Shown: positions 34,079-42,316, numbered from the stretch's first letter. The stretch is DNA of 64,000 nt from Mycobacterium sp. 852002-51057_SCH5723018 (GCF_001667035.1 NZ_LZIR01000111.1:103421-167420), one strand, 5' to 3'. Notes: generated from the sequence alone by a model not told the origin. Translations and numbers: made by a program.

Positions 34079-34900
34079 TCAGCCAATAAATCTGAAGTCT
34101 GTTACGGTGCCGCTGGCGACCAGCATGATGTAGAAGTCGGTGAGCGCCAGCGTCCCCAGCGTGATCCAGGCAAACATCATGTGCCGGGTATTCAGCTTGC
34201 TCACCTGGGTCCAGATCCAATAGCGCACCGGGTGTTTGGAGAAATGCTTGAGCCGGCCGCCGGTGACATGCCGGCACGAATGGCAGGAAACGGTGTAGGC
34301 CCAGAGCAATAGCACGTTGGCCACCAAAATGACGTTGCCCAAACCGAATCCGAACCCGGACGGCGAATGGAAAGCCATGATCGCGTCATAAGTGTTGATG
34401 AGCGACACCACGACCGCGACGTAGAAGAAGTAGCGGTGGCTGTTCTGAATGATCAGCGGAAGCCGGGTTTCGCCGGTGTAATGCTCGCGCGGTTCGGGCA
34501 CCGCGCAGCCGGTCGGCGACTGCCACACCGAGCGGTAGTAGGCCTTGCGGTAGTAGTAGCAGGTGATCCGGAAGCCGAGCAGGAACGGTAATACCAGCAT
34601 TCCCAACGGAATCCACCACGGGAAGTGACCGAACCACACGCCGAGGTGGCTGGCGCCCGGCTCGCACGAGGCGCTCACGCACGGCGAATAGAACGGCGTC
34701 AGGTAATGGTATTTGTCCACCCAATAGCTGCTGCCCCAGAAGGCCCGGGCGGTGGCGTAGAGGATGAACGCCGATAGACCGAGGTTGGTCACCAGCGGCG
34801 GTACCCACCAGCGGTCGGTGCGCAGTGTCCGTTCGGGTATTTGCGCGCGGGTGGCCGAGAAAACGCCGGACGCAGGACGGTTCGCCGTGGGTGCGCTCAT
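34079..34900 (-). CDS. sdhC: Succinate dehydrogenase 1 membrane subunit
   Basis: 273 residues from ATG 34900 (GAGGAA upstream). Five hydrophobic segments carry several histidines placed to ligate heme and bind menaquinone. It corresponds to Rv0249c, a single large anchor, not the separate C and D subunits. The 42-bp gap to sdhA is free of other features. The small Rv0250c-like gene is upstream on the same strand. Confidence 0.92.
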   Translation of the reverse strand: MSAPTANRPASGVFSATRAQIPERTLRTDRWWVPPLVTNLGLSAFILYATARAFWGSSYWVDKYHYLTPFYSPCVSASCEPGASHLGVWFGHFPWWIPLGMLVLPFLLGFRITCYYYRKAYYRSVWQSPTGCAVPEPREHYTGETRLPLIIQNSHRYFFYVAVVVSLINTYDAIMAFHSPSGFGFGLGNVILVANVLLLWAYTVSCHSCRHVTGGRLKHFSKHPVRYWIWTQVSKLNTRHMMFAWITLGTLALTDFYIMLVASGTVTDFRFIG

Positions 34901-34948
34901 CTAGTGTTCCTCTTCGAACGGGCTGTCTCGTCGAAGGGTACACAGAGT

Positions 34949-34976
34949 AGAGGCCCCCTTTTTGTGGGGGGCTCGG
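34949..34976. promoter_or_regulatory. Hairpin inside the sdh operon, before sdhC
   Basis: GAGGCCCCC and GGGGGGCTC pair with one mismatch around a short T-rich loop in the 79-bp gap between the Rv0250c-like gene and sdhC. On the minus-strand RNA it could attenuate or protect the sdhC transcript. There is no T-tract on that strand after it. Confidence 0.4.
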
Positions 34977-34979
34977 TTG

Positions 34980-35285
34980 TCAGGACCTGCTGTGACCCCC
35001 GACACCTTCGTCGTCGACATCGCGCCAGAAATCGCTGTCGTACTGGGTGTCGGGAATGGCGATCTTCTCGCCGGACTGCTGCACCGTGGCGCGCGCCAGG
35101 TCCAATTCGGAGACGTCGGTGTCGAGCAATTCGATGTCGGACAGGATCCGGTCGGCGTCGATGACGATGCGCCGCATCGCCGGGCTGTCGCCGTAGCGCG
35201 CCCTCAACGAGCTCACGCACCGCCGCAGGCCGCCGATGAGGTGGTGCAGCTCGGCGATTTCAGTAGTGCCAGTGGGGCTCGACAA
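34980..35285 (-). CDS. Conserved small protein at the head of the sdh1 operon (Rv0250c-like)
   Basis: 101 residues, mainly helical, with IAELHHLIGGLRRCVSSLRARYGDSPAMRRI in the N-terminal half and an acidic C-terminal third. It has no membrane segment. It is close to the 97 residues recalled for Rv0250c. Persistent linkage to sdhCAB suggests an accessory or regulatory role for the complex, but no function is known. Confidence 0.8.
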   Translation of the reverse strand: MSSPTGTTEIAELHHLIGGLRRCVSSLRARYGDSPAMRRIVIDADRILSDIELLDTDVSELDLARATVQQSGEKIAIPDTQYDSDFWRDVDDEGVGGHSRS

Positions 35286-35353
35286 CGGATCTCCTAGGGC
35301 TCACGGTGTTACGGATCACAGTACGCCCCCGATAGTATCCACCGGACACGGCT

Positions 35354-35373
35354 GGTGTCAGACAGGTCACACC
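35354..35373. promoter_or_regulatory. Imperfect palindrome upstream of the isocitrate-lyase-superfamily gene
   Basis: GGTGTCA and TCACACC (one mismatch between arms) flank GACAGG. It sits 25 bp before the start at 35399 and between divergent genes, so it could act on either. Confidence 0.35.
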
Positions 35374-35398
35374 CGGCTAGCCAGGGAGCAAACACCCA

Positions 35399-36157
35399 AT
35401 GTCACGTCAATCCATCGCCGATCGTGCTACGACGCTGCTCGGGCTGCACCTCCCGGGCAACCCCGTGATCCTGCCCACCGTGTGGGACGCGTGGTCGGCC
35501 CGGCTGGCCACCGGCGCCGGGTTCGCGGGGCTCACCGTGGGCAGCCATCCGGTGGCCGACTCCGTCGGCAAACCGGACGGCGAGGGGATGTCCTTCGACG
35601 ACCTGCTGGCCCGGGTCGCGCAGATCACCGCCGCCGTCGACGTCCCGGTGTCGGTGGACGTCGAATCGGGCTACGGGCAGCCGCCGGCGCGGCTGATCGA
35701 CGGCCTGCTGAGCGCGGGCGCCGTCGGGCTCAACATCGAAGACACCGTGCACTCCGAGGGCAAGCGGCTGCGATCCGCCGGTGAGCACGCCGAACTGGTT
35801 GGCGCGCTGCGGTCGGCCGCCGATGCGGCCGGGGTGCACGTGGTGATCAACGCGCGCACCGATCTTTTTCTCCGCCAGGACGGGGACCAGTCCGATCGCT
35901 TGGAACGGGCCGTGTCGCGGCTGACCGAGGCCGCCGCCGCCGGGGCCGACGTCTTGTATCCGGTGGGCCGGCACGACCCGGAAACGTTGCGGCGCTTGGC
36001 CGCTGAGCTGCCGCTGCCGGTCAACGCGATAGCGCTGCCCGACCAGGACGACCCCGCCTCGTTCGGCCAGCTGGGCGTCGCCCGGATCAGCTTCGGGCCG
36101 TTTCTGCAGTACGCGCTCTCGGCCCGAGCCAAGGAGCTGCTGGCCCGCTGGGGCTGA
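35399..36157 (+). CDS. Isocitrate lyase/PEP mutase superfamily protein
   Basis: 252 residues. Superfamily landmarks are ILPTVWDAWSARLATGAGF near 22, the metal-binding VSVDVESGYG near 84 and LNIEDTVHSEGKRL near 109. The KKCGH catalytic loop of isocitrate lyase is absent, so it is not an isocitrate lyase. It resembles Rv1998c, whose activity is unknown, and the oxaloacetate hydrolase/2-methylisocitrate lyase-like group. A terminator follows directly. I recall no gene here in M. tuberculosis. Confidence 0.8.
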   Translation: MSRQSIADRATTLLGLHLPGNPVILPTVWDAWSARLATGAGFAGLTVGSHPVADSVGKPDGEGMSFDDLLARVAQITAAVDVPVSVDVESGYGQPPARLIDGLLSAGAVGLNIEDTVHSEGKRLRSAGEHAELVGALRSAADAAGVHVVINARTDLFLRQDGDQSDRLERAVSRLTEAAAAGADVLYPVGRHDPETLRRLAAELPLPVNAIALPDQDDPASFGQLGVARISFGPFLQYALSARAKELLARWG

Positions 36158-36170
36158 CGGCGAGAAGACG

Positions 36171-36208
36171 CAAAAGCCCTCGACACGCCGTGCGTGCGAG
36201 GGCTTTTG
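36171..36208. terminator. Bidirectional intrinsic terminator
   Basis: CAAAAGCCCTCG (36171-36182) pairs perfectly with 36197-36208, and an inner CACG/CGTG extends the stem. The stem is flanked by A4 and T4 runs, so it works in both directions between the convergent isocitrate-lyase-like and hsp20 genes. Confidence 0.85.
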
Positions 36209-36227
36209 TGTCTGTTCGCGCCAGAGA

Positions 36228-36668
36228 CTACTTCGTGATCGCGATGCGCTGCGGCGCACTTCCGGCGTACGCCGCGGCGACGCGCACCGTTAACACACCA
36301 GCGTCGTAACTGGCTGTGATCGCCTCGCCGGTGACGTGCGCGGGCAGCTGGAAGGAGCGGCGGAACGATCCGTACCGGATCTCGCGCAGGGTGCGGCCGT
36401 TCCGCTCCTCGGCGTGCTCCTCGCGGTGTTCGCCGTGGATTACCAGGCGGCCGTTCTCGACCTCGACGTTCACGTCCTTCTCGACGTCAACACCGGGCAG
36501 TTCCAGGCGGACCACCGCGTCGTCGCCGTCCTTGACGATTTCGGCGGCCGGGGTGAAACCGCTGTTCACCGGCTTGAACCAATCCGCCGCGGCGGCGGGG
36601 CCGAAGAAGTCGCGCAGCCACCGTTCGGTGTCCCAGGCCGGTCGCGACCACAATGCGAGGTTGCTCAT
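36228..36668 (-). CDS. hsp: Small heat-shock protein Hsp20 (Acr2/HrpA-like)
   Basis: 146 residues from ATG 36668, where AAGGAGAT lies five bases upstream. This excludes the longer frame. The alpha-crystallin domain spans about 43-140, with ENGRLVIHGEH and the GVLTV I-X-V-type strand near 127. It is an ATP-independent holdase chaperone that forms oligomers. It corresponds to Rv0251c, one of the most heat-inducible genes of M. tuberculosis. A SigE/SigH-type promoter is visible upstream. I could not find a clear HspR (HAIR) inverted repeat. Confidence 0.93.
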   Translation of the reverse strand: MSNLALWSRPAWDTERWLRDFFGPAAAADWFKPVNSGFTPAAEIVKDGDDAVVRLELPGVDVEKDVNVEVENGRLVIHGEHREEHAEERNGRTLREIRYGSFRRSFQLPAHVTGEAITASYDAGVLTVRVAAAYAGSAPQRIAITK

Positions 36669-36733
36669 GGATATCTCCTTACGCTTCCTTGTGAGTTTGC
36701 TGTGACCGGCGCCTTGCCGGCCGGCTATTTCTA

Positions 36734-36760
36734 CAAACATGAGTCGATCACGCTAAAGTT
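36734..36760 (-). promoter_or_regulatory. SigE/SigH-type promoter of hsp20
   Basis: On the minus strand GGAACT (36760-36755) and GTT (36736-36734) are 18 bp apart, matching the GGAAC-N18-GTT pattern of mycobacterial stress sigma factors. The predicted start is about 60 bp before the ATG. Confidence 0.55.
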
Positions 36761-36870
36761 CCACCTGGCTGTTCGCCGGCAGCGAACAGCTTCACAGCGG
36801 CCCCTGTGAGGTGTGAGGCCGCCGTCATGTGGGCGTCACATTGCGCGATTTCGCGGTAATTTCGGGCCCC

Positions 36871-36876
36871 TACCCT
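36871..36876 (+). promoter_or_regulatory. -10 element for a probable leaderless nirB transcript
   Basis: TACCCT ends six bases before the ATG at 36883, so transcription would begin at or next to the A of the start codon. No ribosome site is present. The palindrome ATGTG-GGCGT-CACAT at 36827-36841 lies in the upstream activator zone and may be a nitrogen-regulator site. Confidence 0.5.
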
Positions 36877-36882
36877 CGTGGC

Positions 36883-39471
36883 ATGGCTCCATCCGGAAGT
36901 GCGCGCGCGCACCGTGCCGCCCGTCACGTCATCGTGGTCGGGCACGGCATGGTCGGCCACCGACTGGTCGAGGCGCTGCTTGCCCGCGACACCGAAGGAA
37001 CTTGGCGCATCACGGTTTTGGCCGAGGAGGCCGACGCCGCCTACGACCGCGTGGGCCTGACCTCCTACACCGAGAGCTGGGACCGGGCGCTGCTGGCGCT
37101 GCCCGGCAACGACTACGCCGGTGACGAGCGGGTTCAGCTGCTGCTGGGTACGCGCGTCACCGAAATCGACCGCGCGACAAAGTCTGTGGTGACCGCGGAC
37201 GGCCAACGGCACAGCTATGACGCGCTGGTGCTGGCCACCGGGTCCTACGCCTTCGTCCCACCGGTGCCCGGCCATGACCTTCCGCAGTGCCACGTGTACC
37301 GCACCCTCGACGACCTCGACGCCATTCGCGCCGACGCGCGGCGCGCGGCGGACGCCGGCCACGTCACCCAGGCGGTGGTCATCGGCGGCGGCCTGCTCGG
37401 GCTCGAAGCCGCTAATGCGCTGCGCCAGTTCGGGTTGCAGACGCACGTCATCGAGATGATGCCCCGTTTGATGGCCCAGCAGATCGACGAGGCGGGGGGC
37501 GCCCTGCTGGCCAGGATGATCACCGAGCTGGGCATCGCGGTGCACGTCGGGACGGGCACCGAATCGATCGAAACCGTTGAGCATTCCGACGGCTCGGCGT
37601 CGGTGCGGGTGCGCCTCACCGACGGGGACGTCATCGACGCCGGCCTGGTGATCTTCGCGGCCGGCATCCGGCCGCGTGACGAGCTCGCTGCGTCCGCCGG
37701 ATTGGCCCGCGCCGAGCGGGGCGGCGTGCTCACCGACTTATCCTGCCGCACAAGCGATCCCGACATCTACGCGGCCGGCGAGGTGGCGGCGATCGACGGG
37801 CGGTGCTACGGCCTGGTCGGGCCGGGGTATACCTCTGCCGAGGTGGTGGCGGATCGGCTGCTGGACGGTGCCGCGGAGTTTCCGGAGGCGGACCTGTCGA
37901 CCAAGCTCAAGCTGCTCGGCGTCGACGTCGCGAGCTTCGGTGACGCGATGGGGACGACCGAGAACTGTCTCGAGGTCGCTGTCAACGACGCGGTGAACCG
38001 GACCTACGCCAAGCTGGTCCTGTCCGATGACGCCAAGACGCTGCTGGGCGGGGTGCTGGTGGGCGATGCCTCGTCGTACGGGGTGTTGCGGCCGATGGTC
38101 GGCAGCGAACTGCCGGGGGATCCGCTCGCGCTGATCGCTCCGGCCTCCTCCGGTGGCGGGTCGGCCTTGGGCATTGGGGCGCTGCCGGATTCGGCGCAGA
38201 TCTGCTCGTGCAACAACGTCACCAAGGGCGACCTGAAGGGCGCGATCACGGGCGGCTGTGCCGACGTTCCCGCGCTCAAGTCGTGCACGGCGGCCGGCAC
38301 CTCGTGTGGCTCCTGCGTGCCGCTGCTCAAGCAGCTGCTGGAAGCCGAGGGCGTCGAGCAGTCCAAGGCGCTGTGCGAGCACTTCAGCCAGTCGCGCGCG
38401 GAGCTGTTCGAGATCATCACCGCCACCGAGATCCGGACATTCTCCGGCTTGCTGGCTCGCTTCGGTAGCGGAAAGGGTTGCGACATCTGCAAACCCGTGG
38501 TCGCCTCCATCCTTGCGTCCACCGGCTCCGAGCACATCCTCGACGGTGAGCAGGCCTCGCTGCAGGATTCCAACGACCACTTCCTGGCCAATATCCAAAA
38601 GAACGGCAGCTACTCGGTGGTGCCGCGGGTGCCCGGCGGTGACATCAAGCCGGAGCACCTGATTCTGATCGGCCAGATCGCGCAGGACTTCGGGCTGTAC
38701 ACCAAGATCACCGGCGGCCAGCGGATCGACATGTTCGGCGCCCGGGTGGATCAGTTGCCGCAGATCTGGAAGCGGCTGGTGGAGGGCGGCATGGAATCCG
38801 GGCACGCCTACGGCAAGGCGTTGCGCACGGTGAAGAGCTGCGTGGGCAGCGACTGGTGTCGCTACGGCCAGCAGGATTCGGTGCAGCTGGCCATCGATCT
38901 GGAACTGCGGTACCGGGGCCTGCGTGCGCCACACAAGATCAAGCTCGGCGTCTCGGGCTGCGCGCGCGAGTGCGCCGAGGCGCGCAGCAAGGACGTGGGC
39001 GTCATCGCCACCGAAAAAGGTTGGAACCTCTACGTCGGCGGCAACGGCGGCATGACGCCCAAGCACGCCCAGCTGCTGGCCAGCGACCTGGACACCGAGA
39101 CGCTGGTCCGCTACGTCGACCGGTTCCTCATGTACTACATCCGCACCGCTGACCGGCTGCAGCGGACCGCGCCGTGGGTCGAATCGCTGGACGGCGGACT
39201 GGATCACGTGCGCGAGGTGGTGTGCGAGGACTCGCTGGGCCTGGCCGAGGAATTCGAGGCCGCAATGGAGCGGCACGTGCAGAACTACAAGTGCGAATGG
39301 AAGGGCGTGCTGGACGACCCCGACAAGCTGTCGCGGTTCGTCTCGTTCGTCAACGCCCCGGACGCGGTCGACTCGACGGTGACCTTCACCGAACGAGCCG
39401 GGCGCAAAGTGCCTGTGCCCATTGGCATGCCGCGGGTCCGCGAGGAAACCCCCGGAGGAATTGGAAGGTAA
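36883..39471 (+). CDS. nirB: Assimilatory nitrite reductase large subunit NirB
   Basis: 862 residues from ATG 36883. The N-terminal 400 residues are a pyridine-nucleotide-disulfide oxidoreductase unit with FAD motif VIVVGHGMVGHRL and NAD motif VVIGGGLLGLEAANAL. A BFD-like [2Fe-2S] domain follows (ICSCNNV near 443, then TSCGSC). The C-terminal sulfite/nitrite reductase domain binds [4Fe-4S]-siroheme through CVGSDWC and CARECA. It reduces nitrite to ammonia with NAD(P)H in the cytoplasm. nirD starts two bases after the stop. The M. tuberculosis gene is under GlnR. Confidence 0.95.
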   Translation: MAPSGSARAHRAARHVIVVGHGMVGHRLVEALLARDTEGTWRITVLAEEADAAYDRVGLTSYTESWDRALLALPGNDYAGDERVQLLLGTRVTEIDRATKSVVTADGQRHSYDALVLATGSYAFVPPVPGHDLPQCHVYRTLDDLDAIRADARRAADAGHVTQAVVIGGGLLGLEAANALRQFGLQTHVIEMMPRLMAQQIDEAGGALLARMITELGIAVHVGTGTESIETVEHSDGSASVRVRLTDGDVIDAGLVIFAAGIRPRDELAASAGLARAERGGVLTDLSCRTSDPDIYAAGEVAAIDGRCYGLVGPGYTSAEVVADRLLDGAAEFPEADLSTKLKLLGVDVASFGDAMGTTENCLEVAVNDAVNRTYAKLVLSDDAKTLLGGVLVGDASSYGVLRPMVGSELPGDPLALIAPASSGGGSALGIGALPDSAQICSCNNVTKGDLKGAITGGCADVPALKSCTAAGTSCGSCVPLLKQLLEAEGVEQSKALCEHFSQSRAELFEIITATEIRTFSGLLARFGSGKGCDICKPVVASILASTGSEHILDGEQASLQDSNDHFLANIQKNGSYSVVPRVPGGDIKPEHLILIGQIAQDFGLYTKITGGQRIDMFGARVDQLPQIWKRLVEGGMESGHAYGKALRTVKSCVGSDWCRYGQQDSVQLAIDLELRYRGLRAPHKIKLGVSGCARECAEARSKDVGVIATEKGWNLYVGGNGGMTPKHAQLLASDLDTETLVRYVDRFLMYYIRTADRLQRTAPWVESLDGGLDHVREVVCEDSLGLAEEFEAAMERHVQNYKCEWKGVLDDPDKLSRFVSFVNAPDAVDSTVTFTERAGRKVPVPIGMPRVREETPGGIGR

Positions 39472-39473
39472 TC

Positions 39474-39848
39474 ATGACAATTCTCAACGACGTTCAGGTG
39501 TGGACGACCGCGTGCGCGTACGACCGCCTCATCCCGGGTCGTGGCGTCGGGGTGTTGCTTGACGACGGCACCCAGGCCGCGCTGTTCCGGCTGGACGACG
39601 GGTCGGTACACGCCATCGGCAACGTCGATCCCTTTTCCGGGGCGGCGGTGCTCTCGCGCGGGATCGTCGGGGACCGCCAAGGCCGTGCCACGGTCCAATC
39701 CCCCATCCTGAAGCAGGCTTTCGCGTTCGACGACGGCTCGTGCCTGGACGACCCGCGGTTCTCGGTGCCGGTGTTCCAGGTGCGGGTGACGCGCGAGGGC
39801 GACATCCAGATCGGCCGGATGGCGACGCCGATGGCGATCAGCGCGTGA
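39474..39848 (+). CDS. nirD: Nitrite reductase small subunit NirD
   Basis: 124 residues from ATG 39474 (GGAAGG upstream). It is a Rieske-fold protein of the NirD type that lacks the Cys/His cluster ligands, as expected for this subunit. It forms the NADH-nitrite reductase with NirB. The last 11 bp overlap the convergent TetR-like remnant gene. The gene is similar in length to Rv0253. Confidence 0.92.
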   Translation: MTILNDVQVWTTACAYDRLIPGRGVGVLLDDGTQAALFRLDDGSVHAIGNVDPFSGAAVLSRGIVGDRQGRATVQSPILKQAFAFDDGSCLDDPRFSVPVFQVRVTREGDIQIGRMATPMAISA

Positions 39849-40290
39849 TGTCACCGACCAGGTAGCGCTGCATCGTCGGGCCGATCGCGTCGACGATCGC
39901 GTCCACCGACATAGAATGCAGCGGCTCGGAGCGTATGCCGTAGCGCATGATGCCCAGCCCCACCAGCTGAGACGCGCACAGCGACGCCCGCACCGCGACC
40001 TTGTCGGCGCCCAGGACTCTCAGGATCGGCCCGAAAACCGGGCCGATGAACATGCCCTCGACGATTTCGGCGGTCTTGGCCATCCCCGTGGACGCGACCG
40101 CGCTCGCGGCGAAGGGTCCGCCGCCGGCCGCGTCCCACGTGGTGATCAGCATGCGCAACGTCCGGCGGCCCACCTGGTTGGCGCCTCCGGTCACGATCCG
40201 ATCGACGAACTCCGGTGTGCCGAAGGGCAACCGCAGCATCTTCGCCACCGGATCGAGCAGCCCACGCGAGGGCTCTTCGCGACGCGGCAT
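39838..40290 (-). CDS. TetR-type ligand-binding domain without a DNA-binding domain (Rv0258c-like)
   Basis: 150 residues from ATG 40290, all resembling the C-terminal half of TetR proteins (GMAKTAEIVEGMFIGPVFGP and LHSMSVDAIVDAIGPTMQRYL). There is no helix-turn-helix, and the frame is closed by a TGA about 30 bp upstream, so none is hidden. Rv0258c has nearly the same length, so the truncation appears ancestral and conserved. It may be a ligand-sensing or dimerising partner for a full-length TetR, or a slowly decaying gene. It lies 24 bp downstream of the chelatase gene. Confidence 0.75.
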   Translation of the reverse strand: MPRREEPSRGLLDPVAKMLRLPFGTPEFVDRIVTGGANQVGRRTLRMLITTWDAAGGGPFAASAVASTGMAKTAEIVEGMFIGPVFGPILRVLGADKVAVRASLCASQLVGLGIMRYGIRSEPLHSMSVDAIVDAIGPTMQRYLVGDITR

Positions 40291-40314
40291 GCTGCCAGGA
40301 TCGCCGGAATGCGA

Positions 40315-41100
40315 TCAAATATCAAGCGTCGCGGGCATCGGCGTGTGGGGTCGGTGAGCCCGAAGCAGGCCCCGATGCAGGCCCAGCCGACGCGTCGCGT
40401 GCCGCGTTGACACCGGCACCAGCCCCGGCGCGGCCCTGCGGAATCGGTTCGCGACAAGCCGGGCCAGGCCGGGGTGGGTACCCAGCGGCCGGCTGACCAG
40501 GTCGGCGCCGCTGGTATGCAGGCGTTCTTGAAACAGGCCGTCGGCCAGCAGGTACGAGGCCACCACGACGCGGCGCGCGCCGCCGGGCCGGGCGGCGGCG
40601 ACGGCGTCGTCGACGTGTGGGTCGCCGGTGGCCGCGAAGGCCAGCCGCACCCGCGACCCGACCAGCGCGGACAGCGTCGTCGCGGCGACATGAAGGTCGG
40701 CACGCGCGCAAGAGTCCGTCGTGCCCGCGGCCGCGAGGATCACCGAATCATCCAGGCGCCAACCACATTTCGTGAGCTGATCGGTGACGATCCGCGCGAT
40801 CTCCCCGCTGGGCCCCAGCGCGGGGGTGGCGACGACATGGGGGTGCCCGCTGGCCGCGATGTGGGCGGGCAGGTCGCTGCGCACGTGGTAGCCACGCGAC
40901 AGGAACGCCGGCACCACGATCGCGGGGCGCCCGCTGGCCGCCGCCTGCGACAGCACCTCGCTGGGGGTAGGCCCCAACACGTCGACGAACGCGACCTGCA
41001 CCCGACGGTCAAGCAGCGCGCTCACCCGCGCCGCCAGTTCTCCGATCATTGCGACACCACCCGGCCTGCGGGTGCCGTGCGCGGCCAGGATCAGGTCCAT
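40315..41100 (-). CDS. CbiX/SirB-type sirohydrochlorin chelatase (Rv0259c-like)
   Basis: 261 residues from ATG 41100. Two CbiX-like halves are present, with the chelating histidine in ILAAHGTRRPGG at the N-terminus and VPAFLSRGYHVRSDLP near 78. It should insert Fe or Co into sirohydrochlorin. Placement in the nirBD cluster favours ferrochelation to make siroheme for NirB. The start overlaps the end of nnaR by ten bases, so the two are coupled. It is slightly longer than the 247 residues recalled for Rv0259c. Confidence 0.85.
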   Translation of the reverse strand: MDLILAAHGTRRPGGVAMIGELAARVSALLDRRVQVAFVDVLGPTPSEVLSQAAASGRPAIVVPAFLSRGYHVRSDLPAHIAASGHPHVVATPALGPSGEIARIVTDQLTKCGWRLDDSVILAAAGTTDSCARADLHVAATTLSALVGSRVRLAFAATGDPHVDDAVAAARPGGARRVVVASYLLADGLFQERLHTSGADLVSRPLGTHPGLARLVANRFRRAAPGLVPVSTRHATRRLGLHRGLLRAHRPHTPMPATLDI

Positions 41101-42239
41101 CGGCCGCCCTGGTCGTCGATGGCGAGCCGGTAGCCGCGCTTGACCACCGTCGCGATGATGTTCTTGTCGCCCAACGCGGTTCGCAGCCGCAGCACCGCCG
41201 TGTCGACGGCGTGCGGGTCGTTGCTGTTTCCGGGCAGCACCCGCAACAGGTCGTTGCGCGCCACGACGTCGCCCGGTCGCTGCGCCAGCGCACGCAGTAT
41301 CGCCATGCCGGACGGCGACAGCAGCTTGATCGAACCGTCCACCAGCACACAGGTGCCGCGGATGTCGACCGCGTGGCCGGCGGCACTCACCGTGCATGAC
41401 CCGAGCAGCGGCAGCTCCTCGGCGATGTGGCGGGCCAAGGCGCCCAGGCGCATTCGCTCCGGCGACGACGTCGGGACGCCCTTGCGGATCAGCGGCTTGG
41501 AGGTCACCGGGCCCACGCACATCGCGTGCACATCGGTGCGCAACGCTTGCAGCACCTGGTCCTCGACGCTGAGGTCGCGGCTGCGTTCCAGCACCGCCGC
41601 CGCCGCGGGGGCCGACGTGAAGGTCACCGCGTCGAATTGGCGTCGGGCGATCCCGGTGACCAGCTGATCGAAATCGCCGCCCAATGGCGTTGGCTTCCAC
41701 CGGTACACCCGGATCGGCACCACGTCGGCGCCCGCAAAACGCAAGCCGCCGATGAATTCGGGGAACGGGTCCCAGGCGTCGGCGGCACCGTGCAGCTGGA
41801 TGGCCACGCGCATGCCGGATATGCCCGAGTCGAGCAGGTATTCCAGCACCTCCTGTGAGGATTCGGACTCAGGGGACCATTCCTCGTGCAGGCCGGCGGC
41901 GCGCACCGCGCCGGTGCCCTTCGGTCCGCGGGAGACGATCCGGGACTTCGACAACGCCGTGACGAGCTGGTTGGACAGCCCCCAGCCCTCGGCCGCGGCC
42001 AGCCAGCCGCGGAAGCCGATGCCGGTGTGCACGACCAGAATGTCGGGCGGCTCGGCGATCAAAGCCTCTGTGTGGCGGTGTAATTCGTCATCGTCGGGCA
42101 GCGCGATCATGTTGATCGCCGGGGCGCTGCAGACCTCGGCGCCCTGCCGGCTCAGCAGCGCGCACAGCTCTTCGGCGCGCCGTGCGGAGGTAACCGCAAC
42201 CCGGTAGCCGGTCAGCGGCGCCGATTTCGGTTGGGCCAT
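41091..42239 (-). CDS. nnaR: NnaR-like nitrate/nitrite regulator: uroporphyrinogen-III synthase domain plus winged helix
   Basis: 382 residues from ATG 42239, matching Rv0260c (381). Residues about 8-265 are a HemD-type domain (YRVAVTSARRAEELCALL, VHTGIGFRGWL, VTFTSAPAAAAVLE). Residues about 285-378 are an OmpR-type winged helix (LLSPSGMAILRALAQRPGDVV, DTAVLRLRTALGDKNIIATV, KRGYRLAI). In Streptomyces and M. smegmatis this architecture is NnaR, which co-activates nitrate/nitrite genes with GlnR. The HemD fold may sense a siroheme intermediate. Confidence 0.88.
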   Translation of the reverse strand: MAQPKSAPLTGYRVAVTSARRAEELCALLSRQGAEVCSAPAINMIALPDDDELHRHTEALIAEPPDILVVHTGIGFRGWLAAAEGWGLSNQLVTALSKSRIVSRGPKGTGAVRAAGLHEEWSPESESSQEVLEYLLDSGISGMRVAIQLHGAADAWDPFPEFIGGLRFAGADVVPIRVYRWKPTPLGGDFDQLVTGIARRQFDAVTFTSAPAAAAVLERSRDLSVEDQVLQALRTDVHAMCVGPVTSKPLIRKGVPTSSPERMRLGALARHIAEELPLLGSCTVSAAGHAVDIRGTCVLVDGSIKLLSPSGMAILRALAQRPGDVVARNDLLRVLPGNSNDPHAVDTAVLRLRTALGDKNIIATVVKRGYRLAIDDQGGRWT

Positions 42240-42316
42240 ATGACCTGTGTATGCCTGGGACGTTTCGGCGGCGTTACCGCGCAATTGCTGACGCATTGCC
42301 CCTGTTGCGACGACCA

